This document shows positions 22,087 to 31,386 of a DNA stretch of 64,000 nucleotides, in pieces. Source of the stretch: Salinicoccus luteus DSM 17002 (GTDB lineage Bacteria; Bacillota; Bacilli; Staphylococcales; Salinicoccaceae). Positions within the stretch are counted from its first letter, which is position 1; the number at the start of each line of letters is the position of its first letter. The position numbers and the translations under genes were made by a program. Below the pieces are notes generated by a model. That model searched no databases. It was not told where the DNA came from and saw only the letters and a list, made by a program, of their open reading frames with translations. The stretch lies in contig NZ_JONV01000006.1 of the NCBI RefSeq assembly GCF_000712035.1, positions 124,001-188,000 of the forward strand, written 5' to 3'.

Positions 22087-23214
22087 TTGATATACATGGA
22101 TAACGCAGCAACGACGCGTCCGTATGAGGACGTGCTCGACACATATATGAACGTCAACAGGTCGTACTATTTCAATACAGCAAGCATCCACCAGGCGGGG
22201 CGCGAAGCGGCAAAGCTGCTGGAAGCATCAAGAAGACAGGTCCTCGACCTGATGGGTCTCGGGAATCATGAGTGCATATTCACTTCTGGTGCAACGGAAA
22301 GCAACAATATCGCAATACAGAGCGTACTCCGTCATAAGAAGCCCTTCGGCAGGACGATGCTCATCAGTGAACTTGAACACCCGAGTGTCATCAATGTGGC
22401 GGAAGCGATGAAAGACGAGGGGTTCAACGTGCGGTATATCCGCACCCTGCCTGATGGAACGGTGGATATGAGGCATTTCGCGGAGCTGCTCGATGATGAC
22501 GTCGTCTTCGTCACTGTAATGGCAGTCAACAATATCGTCGGCAGCATCCAGCCGATTGAAGAGATCTGTGAAGCGCTGCGTCAATACCCGAGGGTGCACT
22601 TCCATGTCGACGCCACCCAGGCTGTCGGAAAGATCCGGATGGACTACAGTGAAGTGGATTCCATCAGCATCAGTGCCCATAAATTCCATGGTGTGAAAGG
22701 TATTGGGGCACTCATGGTGAAGGAAGTGAAGACACTGTCCGCCATCACATATGGGGGTGGGCATGAAGGGAACATCAGGAGCGGCACCGTCAACCTGCCG
22801 GGTGCTGCGGCGATGGCCCGGGCACTGAGGATAAGTGATGAGGAGCTGGACGGATCATATACACGGGTGACTGCCTATAATAGAAGAGTCAGAGCCGCAT
22901 TGGACGGGCTCCATGCGATTCAGGTCCAGCCTTCCGGTGTACCGCATATCATGAATATCTCATTTACTGGTGCGAAGGGGGAAGTCGTGGTCAATGCGCT
23001 TGGCAGCCACGATATTTTCGTTTCAACAACGAGTGCCTGTGCATCGAAGCTGAAGAAGCTGAACGAGACACTGCTGGCAATGGGGAATGCACAACCGGTG
23101 ATAGAAGGCAGCATAAGAATTTCCTTCAGCAGCCAGACTGAAGATATGGAAGTGGAAAGACTGATCACCGCACTGCATGCGGTGCATAATGAAATAGGAG
23201 ATGTATTGAAATGA
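22087..23214 (+). CDS. Cysteine desulfurase (NifS/IscS type, ThiI partner)
   Basis: This is a 375-residue PLP enzyme. Lys199 in SISAHKFHG holds PLP, Cys318 in STTSACASK is the active cysteine, and the aminotransferase class V blocks DNAATT and TSGATESNN are intact. It removes sulfur from cysteine as a persulfide. Direct overlap with thiI (4 bp) marks it as the dedicated donor for tRNA s4U, like NifZ in Bacillus, rather than the Fe-S cluster SufS. The TTG start at 22087 follows AAGGAG by 7 nt. Confidence 0.92.
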   Translation: MIYMDNAATTRPYEDVLDTYMNVNRSYYFNTASIHQAGREAAKLLEASRRQVLDLMGLGNHECIFTSGATESNNIAIQSVLRHKKPFGRTMLISELEHPSVINVAEAMKDEGFNVRYIRTLPDGTVDMRHFAELLDDDVVFVTVMAVNNIVGSIQPIEEICEALRQYPRVHFHVDATQAVGKIRMDYSEVDSISISAHKFHGVKGIGALMVKEVKTLSAITYGGGHEGNIRSGTVNLPGAAAMARALRISDEELDGSYTRVTAYNRRVRAALDGLHAIQVQPSGVPHIMNISFTGAKGEVVVNALGSHDIFVSTTSACASKLKKLNETLLAMGNAQPVIEGSIRISFSSQTEDMEVERLITALHAVHNEIGDVLK

Positions 23215-24410
23215 TTTATGATCATATTCTGGTGAGATACGGTGAAATCACCCTGAAGACGAGAAACAGGAAAATGTTCATCAACGCATTGAGACAAAAT
23301 ATGAAGCGCGCATTGTCGGATTTTGACGTCGAACTCAATGCACATTGGGACCGTGCCTATATTACTTTGGGTGACGAGGCACCTGATGCAGTGATGGATG
23401 CTTTGGAGAATGTAAACGGAATACTGAGCGTATCCCCAGTGGCGAAGCTCGAACGGTCCGAAGCGGCGATGAAGGACACGGCCGTGCATTTCGCAGACGG
23501 GTTCGACGAAGGGGATACCTTCAAGATTGAAGTCAAGCGTGCAGATAAGAGCTATCATCTGAAGACGTTCGATATCCAGCAGATGCTCGGCGGCCATGTG
23601 CTGGATAATGTACCGAAGCTGGATGTCGATGTAAAACATCCGGACCATCAGATCATGGTGGAGGTAAGGATTGACGGCATATATATGTATCATGAGGTGA
23701 GGCCGTGCATCGGCGGGCTGCCGATTGGAACAGGCGGCCGGGCACTGCTGATGCTCTCGGGCGGCATCGATTCGCCGGTTGCGGGGCTGGAAGTGATGAA
23801 AAAGGGTGTCGAGATTGAAGCAGTCCATTTCCACTCCCCACCTTATACGAGCCCACAGGCGACGGAAAAGGTCAAGCAGCTGATCGACATCATGTCGAAA
23901 CGGACGGGGGCAGACATAAAACTCCATATTGTGCCGTTCACTGAACTGCAGACGAAGATATATGACTGGATTCCGGACAACATGTCCATGACGACGACAC
24001 GGCGGATCATGCTCATCATCGCAGAGCGTCTGGCCGAACAGCTCGATGCGAAGGCAATCGTCAATGGTGAAAACCTCGGGCAGGTCGCTTCGCAGACGCT
24101 GGCCAGCATGCATGCAATCAACGCAGTTACAAATTTCCCGGTCCTCCGGCCATTATTGACACTGGAGAAGAATGAAATTGTAGCAATGGCACGCAAGTAC
24201 GGAACCTACGAGACATCCGTACTGCCTTATGAAGACTGCTGTACAATATTCAAGCCCAAATCGCCGAAGACGAAGCCTGTAGTGGAGAAGGTCGAGAAGT
24301 TCGAATCCAAGGTTGATTTCGAACCGATGATCGAAAAGGCGCTGGCTGGTATTGAATGCTATTCTGTGAATGATGCAGAAGAAAATGAAGCATTCAAATC
24401 CTTGCTGTAG
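23211..24410 (+). CDS. thiI: tRNA 4-thiouridine synthase ThiI
   Basis: This 399-residue protein has an N-terminal ferredoxin-like region, a THUMP domain (about 60-165) and a PP-loop adenylation domain with LMLSGGIDSPV. It activates U8 of tRNA and inserts sulfur; it may also serve thiamine synthesis. The rhodanese domain of the E. coli enzyme is absent, normal in Bacillota, where the adjacent desulfurase supplies persulfide. A cysteine pair in YEDCCTIFKPKSPKTKP lies in the expected place. It overlaps the desulfurase by ATGA. Confidence 0.95.
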   Translation: MIYDHILVRYGEITLKTRNRKMFINALRQNMKRALSDFDVELNAHWDRAYITLGDEAPDAVMDALENVNGILSVSPVAKLERSEAAMKDTAVHFADGFDEGDTFKIEVKRADKSYHLKTFDIQQMLGGHVLDNVPKLDVDVKHPDHQIMVEVRIDGIYMYHEVRPCIGGLPIGTGGRALLMLSGGIDSPVAGLEVMKKGVEIEAVHFHSPPYTSPQATEKVKQLIDIMSKRTGADIKLHIVPFTELQTKIYDWIPDNMSMTTTRRIMLIIAERLAEQLDAKAIVNGENLGQVASQTLASMHAINAVTNFPVLRPLLTLEKNEIVAMARKYGTYETSVLPYEDCCTIFKPKSPKTKPVVEKVEKFESKVDFEPMIEKALAGIECYSVNDAEENEAFKSLL

Positions 24411-24415
24411 GACAG

Positions 24416-25189
24416 ATGCCGGATATCGAACTTTCTGCCCTGCTGCTTGTCATCGCCCTTGGTTTTCTCGCGGCGTTCATCGATGCTGTGGTCGGCGGAG
24501 GCGGGCTGGTTTCAATCCCGGCCTTGCTGGCAACTGGAATGAGTCCAGCCACTGCACTTGGTACAAACAAGCTCGCCTCATCGTTCGGATCATTGACGAG
24601 TTCACTTAAGTTTCTGAGGGCGCGGCATGTCGACTTTCGCATGGTGATGAAACTTTTCCCGCTCAGTTTCCTGCTTTCTGTATGTGGGGCTCTGCTGGCG
24701 GTGAGAATGCCGGGGGAGATACTGAAGCCTCTCGTTTTGATCATGCTTATTTTCGTGCTCATCTATACATTGGTTAAGAAAGATTGGGGGGGTATTGAGA
24801 AGAAGGCGGTATTCACCCCGAAAAAAATTGTTTTTCTCGTGCTTTTCGTCATTCTCATCGGATTCTATGATGGGTTCATGGGCGGAGGTACAGGATCGTT
24901 TCTGATGTTTCTGATGCTCTTTTCCGGCTTCGATTTTCTGAGGTCTGCCGGGAACGCCAAAGTACTGAACTTCGGCAGCAACATCGGTGCACTGCTGCTC
25001 TTCATTATTATGGGCGAAGTGAATTACACATATGGCCTCGCCATGGGAGCAAGCATGGTCCTCGGTTCGTATGCCGGTGCCCATATGGCAATTTCCAAAG
25101 GTGTCGGCTATGTGAAGGCACTGTTCATCATCGTTACATCGGTACTTATCCTTGCCAACCTATATGACTTTTTCCAGTCGAACATATAA
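24416..25189 (+). CDS. TauE/SafE family sulfite/anion exporter
   Basis: The protein has 257 residues, about eight membrane helices, and two TauE/SafE repeats, each with a glycine-rich signature: FIDAVVGGGGLVSIPALL near residue 20 and FYDGFMGGGTGSFLMF near 145. The family moves sulfite, sulfoacetate or other small sulfur/organic anions across the membrane; the substrate here is unknown. It begins 5 nt after thiI with a weak ribosome site, so it is co-transcribed, which may hint at sulfur traffic. Confidence 0.85.
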   Translation: MPDIELSALLLVIALGFLAAFIDAVVGGGGLVSIPALLATGMSPATALGTNKLASSFGSLTSSLKFLRARHVDFRMVMKLFPLSFLLSVCGALLAVRMPGEILKPLVLIMLIFVLIYTLVKKDWGGIEKKAVFTPKKIVFLVLFVILIGFYDGFMGGGTGSFLMFLMLFSGFDFLRSAGNAKVLNFGSNIGALLLFIIMGEVNYTYGLAMGASMVLGSYAGAHMAISKGVGYVKALFIIVTSVLILANLYDFFQSNI

Positions 25190-25222
25190 GAAACTTCCTC
25201 TGATTCATCAGAGGAAGTTTCT
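25189..25222. terminator. Bidirectional terminator
   Basis: A 15-bp perfect stem (25189-25203 with 25208-25222, loop TTCA) separates the TauE gene from nadK. The nadK stop codon lies in its right arm. Confidence 0.85.
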
Positions 25223-26017
25223 TTGTGTCTTATGCCAGAATGTATTGTTCTTCAGTTTCAGCGTCTTGATCAGCTTATCGCTCATCTTCAGCTCAACTTT
25301 TTCAGTATTGCGCACGCTCAGCGCCTCATTATCCAGGGACATGACCGGATAGTAGTCGGTATTCTTGTCGATCAGCAGGGTCAGCGGACGCTCCCTGTTC
25401 AGGAGGAAGCTTGTGCCGAGTGTACGGTGGGTATTGTTGTTGACACTTGCCAGTTCCGTCACCTGCATGGCATGGATCAGCGGGTCGACGACCGCGCCGC
25501 CGATTGATTTGTTGTAGCCGGTCGAACCGGTCGGAGTGGAGACGAGTATGCCATCCCCATTGAACTGTTCAAAGAGGAAGTCATTGATGTATACATCCAT
25601 CTTTATCGTTCTGACAATGCTTGAGCGGAGTGTGAATTCATTCAGGCAATAGCTCGGTTTGTTGTCATTCACTTTAACTTCCAGAGCTGGGTAGTTCCTG
25701 ACATCGATGTCATCTTTTTCAAAAGCCTCTTCAAGGCTCCTGATATCCTGATAATGAAAATCCACATAGAAGTATCTGGCGTTGTCGATTGCGATACCCA
25801 GGTAGACGCAATCCTCCCTGAAATTGCTGCGTCTGACTGCCTGTAGGAAGGCGCCATCGCCACCGAGTGAGGCAATTATGTCCGCTTCCTGATCGGATTC
25901 GACAGTGCTGATGCCGAGCCTGTTGAACAGCTCTGAAAGCTCTTCTCTGATTTCCTGTGTTTCTTCTCCATGAGGAGCATAGAAGTAGACGGTTTTATAA
26001 TTGATCAAGCAGTTCAC
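25208..26017 (-). CDS. nadK: NAD kinase
   Basis: This 269-residue ATP-NAD kinase makes NADP. The motifs are ASLGGDGAFLQAVR (GGDG), LNEFTLR (NE/D) and NGDGILVSTPTGSTGYNKSIGGAVVDP. It is the YtdI-like form by position near thiI and sppA. The start is a GTG at 26017; a TTG at 26008 with GGGAG upstream is an alternative that removes three residues. Confidence 0.9.
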   Translation of the reverse strand: MNCLINYKTVYFYAPHGEETQEIREELSELFNRLGISTVESDQEADIIASLGGDGAFLQAVRRSNFREDCVYLGIAIDNARYFYVDFHYQDIRSLEEAFEKDDIDVRNYPALEVKVNDNKPSYCLNEFTLRSSIVRTIKMDVYINDFLFEQFNGDGILVSTPTGSTGYNKSIGGAVVDPLIHAMQVTELASVNNNTHRTLGTSFLLNRERPLTLLIDKNTDYYPVMSLDNEALSVRNTEKVELKMSDKLIKTLKLKNNTFWHKTQRNFL

Positions 26018-26091
26018 TCCCGTTTCCTGTTAATAATAAGTATATGGTATCATAATAGCAGTATATAACATAATCAGAAAGGGATGTTAAT

Positions 26092-27090
26092 GTGAAAAGA
26101 ATAATTGCAGTTGTTATTGCGCTGGCCCTGCTTGTCTCCGGTGTCATCGCATCCATTTTCAACGCCATGTGGGCAAGCAATTGGGAAGATGTATTCGAAG
26201 AGTATGCAGGCAGTGAATTTCCACCTTCCTTCGTAGTGGAAGCAGGGGACGCGAACAACAGGATTGCCATCCTCAACATCGAAGGAACGATCATGGATTC
26301 AGGTTCGACGAACATGTTCAACACTGAAGCATATGATCACACGATGACGGTGGAGGCCCTCAAGGAAATAATAGGTGACGACAGCATCAAAGGTGTGCTT
26401 CTTAACGTCGACTCCCCGGGTGGTGGTGTCTACGAAAGTGCCGAGATACATAAGTATCTGGTGGAGGCGAAGGAAGCGGGCAAGACCATCTACAGTTCCA
26501 TGGCAGGGATGGCGGCATCGGGCGGATACTACGTATCAGCACCCGCCGACCAGATCTATGCTTCTGACGAGACACTCACCGGGTCGATCGGCGTCATTAT
26601 GCAGAGCATCAACTACAGCCAGCTTGCAGAGGATTACGGCATTGAATTTGAAACATATGCAAGCGGGGATATGAAGGAGATGCTTGGTGGCCATAGGGAC
26701 CCGACTGAAGAGGAGGAGCAATATGTCCAGGGCATGGTCGACAGCATGTATCAGGACTTCGTCAATGTCGTTGCAGAAGGCAGGGACATGAGTGAAGGTG
26801 AGGTCGAGAACCTTGCAGACGGCCGGATCTACCTTGGTGAGGATGCAATGGAGAATGGTCTCGTCGACCAGATGGGGTATCTTGAAGATGCGCTGGCCGG
26901 ACTCAAGGAGAATATCGGAGGCAACCCCGAAGTCATAGAATACGGACGCGGGGGGAGCAATCAGCTCTCCTTCAGCTATAAGGCGAAGGAATTCATCAAT
27001 GGGTTCATTGGAGATACGGAAATTGCACAGATAGAGTCACTACTCAAGAACAGACAGGGCGTCCAACCGATGTACCTGTATGAACAGTAA
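26092..27090 (+). CDS. sppA: Signal peptide peptidase SppA
   Basis: This 332-residue membrane-anchored serine protease has an N-terminal hydrophobic anchor (residues 4-24). Ser143 in GMAASGGYY and Lys195 in ASGDMKE form the Ser-Lys dyad with the 52-residue spacing of the Bacillus enzyme. It degrades leftover signal peptides outside the membrane. The GTG start follows AAGGGATG. The next gene (RDD) lies 12 nt downstream, as in Bacillus. Confidence 0.93.
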   Translation: MKRIIAVVIALALLVSGVIASIFNAMWASNWEDVFEEYAGSEFPPSFVVEAGDANNRIAILNIEGTIMDSGSTNMFNTEAYDHTMTVEALKEIIGDDSIKGVLLNVDSPGGGVYESAEIHKYLVEAKEAGKTIYSSMAGMAASGGYYVSAPADQIYASDETLTGSIGVIMQSINYSQLAEDYGIEFETYASGDMKEMLGGHRDPTEEEEQYVQGMVDSMYQDFVNVVAEGRDMSEGEVENLADGRIYLGEDAMENGLVDQMGYLEDALAGLKENIGGNPEVIEYGRGGSNQLSFSYKAKEFINGFIGDTEIAQIESLLKNRQGVQPMYLYEQ

Positions 27091-27102
27091 GGGGGGATCT
27101 GC

Positions 27103-27642
27103 TTGGAACATGATGAAAGGTATGGACCAGAACATGATACACTGTCAGATAAGCTGGACTATATGACCACGGCGCATTTTTTCACAAGGTTCGTCAGCTA
27201 TATCATCGATATCATCATACTGTGGGCGGTGTCACAGATCCTCGTCTATCCCATCCTGAATGTTTTTGAAATCAGGGATGCATATTTGTGGATACCATTC
27301 TTCAGTATTGATAACATTATGACAGCACTCATATATTTCTCCTATTTTGTGTTGATGACGCATTTCTTCCAGCAGACGCTCGGCAAGATGATCACCGGCA
27401 TCAGCGTAATCTCCCAGGACGGCAGAAGATTGACTTTTGCACAAGTGGTCTATCGTGAACTGGTTGGACGGTTCATCAACAACCAGCTCTTCTACCTGCC
27501 ATACCTGATGGTCATTTTCACGGAGAATCGAATCGGGCTGCATGACTTCTTTGCTGACACGTATGTCGTCAAGAACAACTACCAAAGTTATAAGAACATG
27601 ATTAAAGCCCGCTATTTGAGGGAAACATATGATGGACAGTAA
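27103..27642 (+). CDS. RDD family membrane protein
   Basis: This 179-residue protein has three to four membrane helices and the RDD residues in FFTRFVSYIIDIIIL and in the second helix pair; the TLGKMITGISVI motif is also typical. Some RDD proteins act as Na+(K+)/H+ antiporters, but most are uncharacterised. The TTG start follows GGGGGG. It is operon-linked to sppA. Confidence 0.85.
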   Translation: MEHDERYGPEHDTLSDKLDYMTTAHFFTRFVSYIIDIIILWAVSQILVYPILNVFEIRDAYLWIPFFSIDNIMTALIYFSYFVLMTHFFQQTLGKMITGISVISQDGRRLTFAQVVYRELVGRFINNQLFYLPYLMVIFTENRIGLHDFFADTYVVKNNYQSYKNMIKARYLRETYDGQ

Positions 27643-27665
27643 TAATACCAGGAGGATGATTGGAC

Positions 27666-28163
27666 ATGGCAAACGTAACATTTAAAGGAAATCCTATGAC
27701 CCTGACAGGAAAAGAATTGAAAGTCGGGGACCAGGCGCCGGATTTCAAGGTACTCAACACAAGCTTGGAAGAAGTCAACCTCAGTGATTATGAAGGAAAG
27801 AGAAAGCTTATCAGCGTGATTCCTTCAATTGATACAGGCGTCTGCAGCACACAGACGAAGACGTTCAATGAAAGGGCAGCTGGTGTTGACAATGTCGAAG
27901 TTCTGACAATCTCCAATGACCTGCCATTTGCACAGAAGAGATGGACGGCGGATGAAGGGTTGGAAAACGCAGTTACGCTGAGTGACCATAGAGACCTCTC
28001 CTTCGGTGAAAACTACGGGGTTGTGATGGAGGAGCTGAGGCTTCTCGCCCGCAGCGTATTCATCTTGGATGAAAATAACAAAGTAGTATATGTCGAATAT
28101 GTGCCTGAAGGCACAGATCATCCGAATTACGACAAAGCAATTGAAGCATTGCAATCAATGTAA
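27666..28163 (+). CDS. tpx: Thiol peroxidase Tpx lacking the resolving cysteine
   Basis: This 165-residue peroxiredoxin of the Tpx group has peroxidatic Cys60 in [12 protein letters not shown], a Thr57 partner and the conserved DLPFAQKRW. At the resolving position, residue 94, the gene reads ACG (Thr) rather than the Cys usual after that tryptophan, and Cys60 is the only cysteine. It should therefore act as a 1-Cys peroxiredoxin reduced by another thiol such as bacillithiol. The ATG at 27666 is favoured over a TTG two codons upstream. A terminator follows. Confidence 0.93.
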   Translation: MANVTFKGNPMTLTGKELKVGDQAPDFKVLNTSLEEVNLSDYEGKRKLISVIPSIDTGVCSTQTKTFNERAAGVDNVEVLTISNDLPFAQKRWTADEGLENAVTLSDHRDLSFGENYGVVMEELRLLARSVFILDENNKVVYVEYVPEGTDHPNYDKAIEALQSM

Positions 28164-28182
28164 TATAATAGTAAAAAGACAC

Positions 28183-28213
28183 TGGACTGCCGCTCCTTGG
28201 CAGTCCATATTTT
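28183..28213 (+). terminator. tpx terminator
   Basis: TGGACTGCC (28183-28191) pairs with GGCAGTCCA (28199-28207), followed by TATTTT. Confidence 0.75.
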
Positions 28214-28232
28214 ATGGCAATGAGGAGATTTT

Positions 28233-29129
28233 ATGGAACAGACAAATATGGAAAAAACGTATCAGAAAATCGTACAGGAAGCAGACCAGCTGATAGCTGA
28301 AAATCCTGATGCCTCGAGGCTGGAAGCGCTCGGAGAAGCGCTTTTGTATGTCGAAGGCGAAGGGTCATTCGATGAACGGAGGAAAGCGTTCCAGTTCGCC
28401 TATCTCTATCAGGCGCAGAAGGAACAAATCCAGCCGAACCACCAGCTGACTCCCGACTCGATCGGCTACATGGTGGCGCACCTGGTTCAGCTCTTCAACG
28501 GAAAATCGGTGGAGATCGTTGATGCAGGAAGCGGTACGGGACACCTTTCCATGACAGTGAAGGAGCAGGTGGATGAAGCCCGATTGAATGGCATCGAAGT
28601 GGATCCTGTGCTGGCGCGTCTGAATGCAAATCTGTGCGAATTCCTGGAAGTCCCAATGAACATCTACCCGCAGGATATCATCGAGCCTGCACGTATAAAC
28701 CAGATGGATGCAGCAATCGGGGATCTGCCGATCGGCTATTACCCACTGGAAGTTGATGGATTCACCACCGCTTTCAAAAAGGGGAGAAGTTTTGCACACC
28801 TCCTGATGCTTGAGAGTGCCATGACCTACGTCAAGGATGATGGCATCGGTGTATTCGTCGTACCATCTGATATGCTGGAGAAGGACAATGAAACAATCAA
28901 GCAGTACCTGTCGGAAAGTGCGACACTGCTCATGTTCCTCAACCTGCCGAAGAGCATTTTCAAGACTGAAAATCAGCGGAAGTCCATCATCGTTATTAAG
29001 AAGAACTTCTCACCGCTTAAAAACAACGAAGTGCTCATCGGGGATGTCCCGGACTTCAAGAATGCATCACAATTCAAACACTTCTTGGAACAGACGGAGT
29101 CATGGTATGATAGTTATGCTAGGAATTAA
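28233..29129 (+). CDS. YtxK-like class I methyltransferase
   Basis: This 298-residue SAM-dependent methyltransferase has motif [14 protein letters not shown] near residue 93 and a DLPIGYYP motif in place of the NPPY-type catalytic motif, so N-methylation of a base or side chain is possible. The N-terminal helical domain resembles type I restriction HsdM-like folds. The substrate is unknown. It lies 17 nt before ackA, the same pairing as ytxK-ackA in Bacillus. GAGGAG precedes the ATG. Confidence 0.85.
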   Translation: MEQTNMEKTYQKIVQEADQLIAENPDASRLEALGEALLYVEGEGSFDERRKAFQFAYLYQAQKEQIQPNHQLTPDSIGYMVAHLVQLFNGKSVEIVDAGSGTGHLSMTVKEQVDEARLNGIEVDPVLARLNANLCEFLEVPMNIYPQDIIEPARINQMDAAIGDLPIGYYPLEVDGFTTAFKKGRSFAHLLMLESAMTYVKDDGIGVFVVPSDMLEKDNETIKQYLSESATLLMFLNLPKSIFKTENQRKSIIVIKKNFSPLKNNEVLIGDVPDFKNASQFKHFLEQTESWYDSYARN

Positions 29130-29146
29130 TATATCGGGAGGAAGTT

Positions 29147-30337
29147 ATGTCTAAGATTATTGCTATAAATGCGGGCAGTTCATCTTTTAAATTCCAATTG
29201 TTTGAAATGCCCGAAGAGAAAGAAATCGCGAAGGGCCTTGTCGAACGCATCGGCCTTGAAAATGGCATCTTCTCCATCACCATCGATGGAGAGAAGCATA
29301 AACTGGAACAGGATTTCAAAGACCACGAAGAAGCCGTGAACCTCATGCTGAAGAAGCTTGTGGAATACGGTGTCATCAAGGACATCAATGATATTGAAGC
29401 AAGTGGCCACAGAGTGGTCCATGGCGGCGAAACATTCGATGATTCCGTGCTGATAGACGATGAAGTGGTCCATCATATCCAGGAACTCAGTGAGCTCGCG
29501 CCTCTGCACAACCCGGCAAACCTGATGGGAATTAATGCATTCAGGGAGCTGCTCCCGGATGTGCCGCATGTGGCGGTATTCGATACTTCATTCCACCAGA
29601 CCATGCCTGAGAGCTCCTATCTGTACAGTCTGCCGTATCACTATTACAAGGATTACGGCATCAGAAAATACGGTTTCCACGGCACGAGCCATAAATATGT
29701 GACGCAGCGTGCCAGCGAACTCCTCGGCAGACCACTCGAGGAGCTGAGGCTGATCAGCTGCCATCTCGGCAATGGCGCAAGCATCGCTGCAGTCAAAGGC
29801 GGCAAATCGGTGGATACCTCCATGGGCTTTACACCACTTGCGGGTGTGACGATGGGGACACGCTCCGGCAACATCGACCCGGCGCTGATCCCCTACATCA
29901 TGGAGAAGACCGGTAAATCGGCAGTGGAAGTACTGAACGTCCTCAATAAGGAATCCGGTCTCCTCGGTGTGAGTGGTTTCTCAAGCGACCTTCGTGATAT
30001 AGAAAGCGAGGCGCAGAAGGGCAACGAAAGAGCCATTCTGGCGCTCGAAGTCTTTGGTGAAAGGATCCACAAGTATATGGGTTCATACGCCACCCGTATG
30101 GGCGGACTCGATGCCATCATCTTTACAGCCGGTGTCGGGGAAAATTCGAATATCGTCCGCGAAAAGGTCATTGAAGGACTCGAATTCATGGGCGTCTATT
30201 TCGACCCTTCAATGAACAATGTACGAGGGCAGGAGAAGTTCATCAACCACCCGTATTCACCGGTCAAAATCATCATCATTCCTACAGATGAGGAAGTCAT
30301 GATTGCAAGGGATGTCATGAGGATAGCCGGGCTGTAG
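29147..30337 (+). CDS. ackA: Acetate kinase
   Basis: This 396-residue enzyme interconverts acetyl phosphate plus ADP and acetate plus ATP, the ATP-yielding step of overflow acetate excretion. Family motifs are [31 protein letters not shown] and the GVGENS block near the end. GGGAGG precedes the ATG. It is co-transcribed with the methyltransferase and ends at a strong terminator. Confidence 0.96.
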   Translation: MSKIIAINAGSSSFKFQLFEMPEEKEIAKGLVERIGLENGIFSITIDGEKHKLEQDFKDHEEAVNLMLKKLVEYGVIKDINDIEASGHRVVHGGETFDDSVLIDDEVVHHIQELSELAPLHNPANLMGINAFRELLPDVPHVAVFDTSFHQTMPESSYLYSLPYHYYKDYGIRKYGFHGTSHKYVTQRASELLGRPLEELRLISCHLGNGASIAAVKGGKSVDTSMGFTPLAGVTMGTRSGNIDPALIPYIMEKTGKSAVEVLNVLNKESGLLGVSGFSSDLRDIESEAQKGNERAILALEVFGERIHKYMGSYATRMGGLDAIIFTAGVGENSNIVREKVIEGLEFMGVYFDPSMNNVRGQEKFINHPYSPVKIIIIPTDEEVMIARDVMRIAGL

Positions 30338-30373
30338 CGGGTCAAATCTATATTTAATGCGTTAAAAACGTGT

Positions 30374-30412
30374 AACCACCTTCTATCATTTCATAATAGA
30401 AGGTGGTTTTTA
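30374..30412 (+). terminator. ackA terminator
   Basis: AACCACCTTCTAT (30374-30386) pairs with ATAGAAGGTGGTT (30396-30408) and a T-run follows. Confidence 0.9.
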
Positions 30413-30483
30413 TTTTGTATAAATAATGGATAACTGGTAGAAGTTTACTAAATTATAATATAGACTGAATATACAGAAAATTA

Positions 30484-30501
30484 TAGATAATGGATTATCT
30501 A
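30484..30501. promoter_or_regulatory. Perfect dyad upstream of the Ltp-type lipoprotein gene
   Basis: TAGATAAT-GG-ATTATCTA is an 18-bp inverted repeat 48 bp before the lipoprotein start, in an AT-rich promoter region. It could be an operator; the regulator is unknown. Confidence 0.4.
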
Positions 30502-30548
30502 GGGACAATCTCCATTTTAAGATTACAGTGGTGGAAGGAGAGGGAGCA

Positions 30549-31322
30549 ATGAAGAAATACTTGTTTATGATCGGCATGGCAGCCGCAATTCTTTTGTCTG
30601 CCTGTGGTGAAGAAGAGGTGAGTTCCGAGACTGCAGATACAGATGAGATGAAAATTGTACAGGATGAGAATGAAGCGCTCAAAGAAAGGGTCTCAGAGCT
30701 GGAAGATGAACTGGAAGCATTTGATAGAACTGGGGATTCGGAAACTGCTGATGCTGAGGTGGCGGAACTGGAGGAGGAAAATGAACAGCTGAATAATCGG
30801 GTCTCAGAACTGGAAGAAAAACTGTCCAGTGCAGAGGAGCAGGAAGAGGAAGTCATGGCGTTGAAAGAAGAGAATGAAACGCTTGAATCTGAACTCGTCC
30901 AGGCTGAAGAAGATCTGGCTTCGGCACAGGAAGAATATGAAGACAATACGGCTGAGGAATCCACAGAAGCGGTTCTCGAGGAACCGGCTGAAAAGGAGGC
31001 TGCAGAAGGGGATGATGTTCCGAGGGAATGGGAATCTGCTTTGAACAGTGCCTATAGCTATGCTGAGATCATGCATATGTCCAAAGCCGGGATATATGAC
31101 CAGCTGGTTTCCGAATATGGAGAGAACTTCCCTGAAGAAGCTGCACAATATGCGATTGATAATATCGAATATGACTGGAAAAATAATGCTTTGGAATCTG
31201 CAAGGTCCTACCAGGACCTGATGGATATGTCGCACGCCGCCATCTATGATCAACTGATTTCCGACTATGGGGACAAGTTTACAGAGGAGGAGGCGGCCTA
31301 TGCCGTAGAAAATTTGGAGTAG
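30549..31322 (+). CDS. Ltp-type lipoprotein with coiled coil and two Ltp repeats
   Basis: This 257-residue exported lipoprotein has a lipobox LLSAC (Cys19) after a 15-residue hydrophobic signal. A long acidic leucine-zipper-like coiled coil follows (about 35-140). Two C-terminal helical repeats then match the Ltp domain: SAYSYAEIMHMSKAGIYDQL and SARSYQDLMDMSHAAIYDQL, each ending with a YGxxFxEEAA-YA motif. Ltp of a Streptococcus phage blocks DNA injection by other phages, but many chromosomal proteins share the repeat. The ATG at 30549 follows GGAGAGGGAG. Confidence 0.8.
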   Translation: MKKYLFMIGMAAAILLSACGEEEVSSETADTDEMKIVQDENEALKERVSELEDELEAFDRTGDSETADAEVAELEEENEQLNNRVSELEEKLSSAEEQEEEVMALKEENETLESELVQAEEDLASAQEEYEDNTAEESTEAVLEEPAEKEAAEGDDVPREWESALNSAYSYAEIMHMSKAGIYDQLVSEYGENFPEEAAQYAIDNIEYDWKNNALESARSYQDLMDMSHAAIYDQLISDYGDKFTEEEAAYAVENLE

Positions 31323-31340
31323 ACCGGCCTATGCAAATTT

Positions 31341-31378
31341 AACACCCCTGGAATGCCCAGCATTCCAGGGGTGTTTTC
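31341..31378. terminator. Strong bidirectional terminator
   Basis: A 16-bp perfect stem (31341-31356 with 31360-31375, loop CCA) lies between the lipoprotein gene and the convergent stress-protein gene. Confidence 0.9.
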
Positions 31379-31386
31379 AATGCCAG

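Noticed and set aside
20991-24113. Long minus-strand open frames opposite ezrA, nifS and thiI
   Set aside because: They are mirrors of strongly biased coding sequence, have no ribosome sites, and their translations look non-natural.
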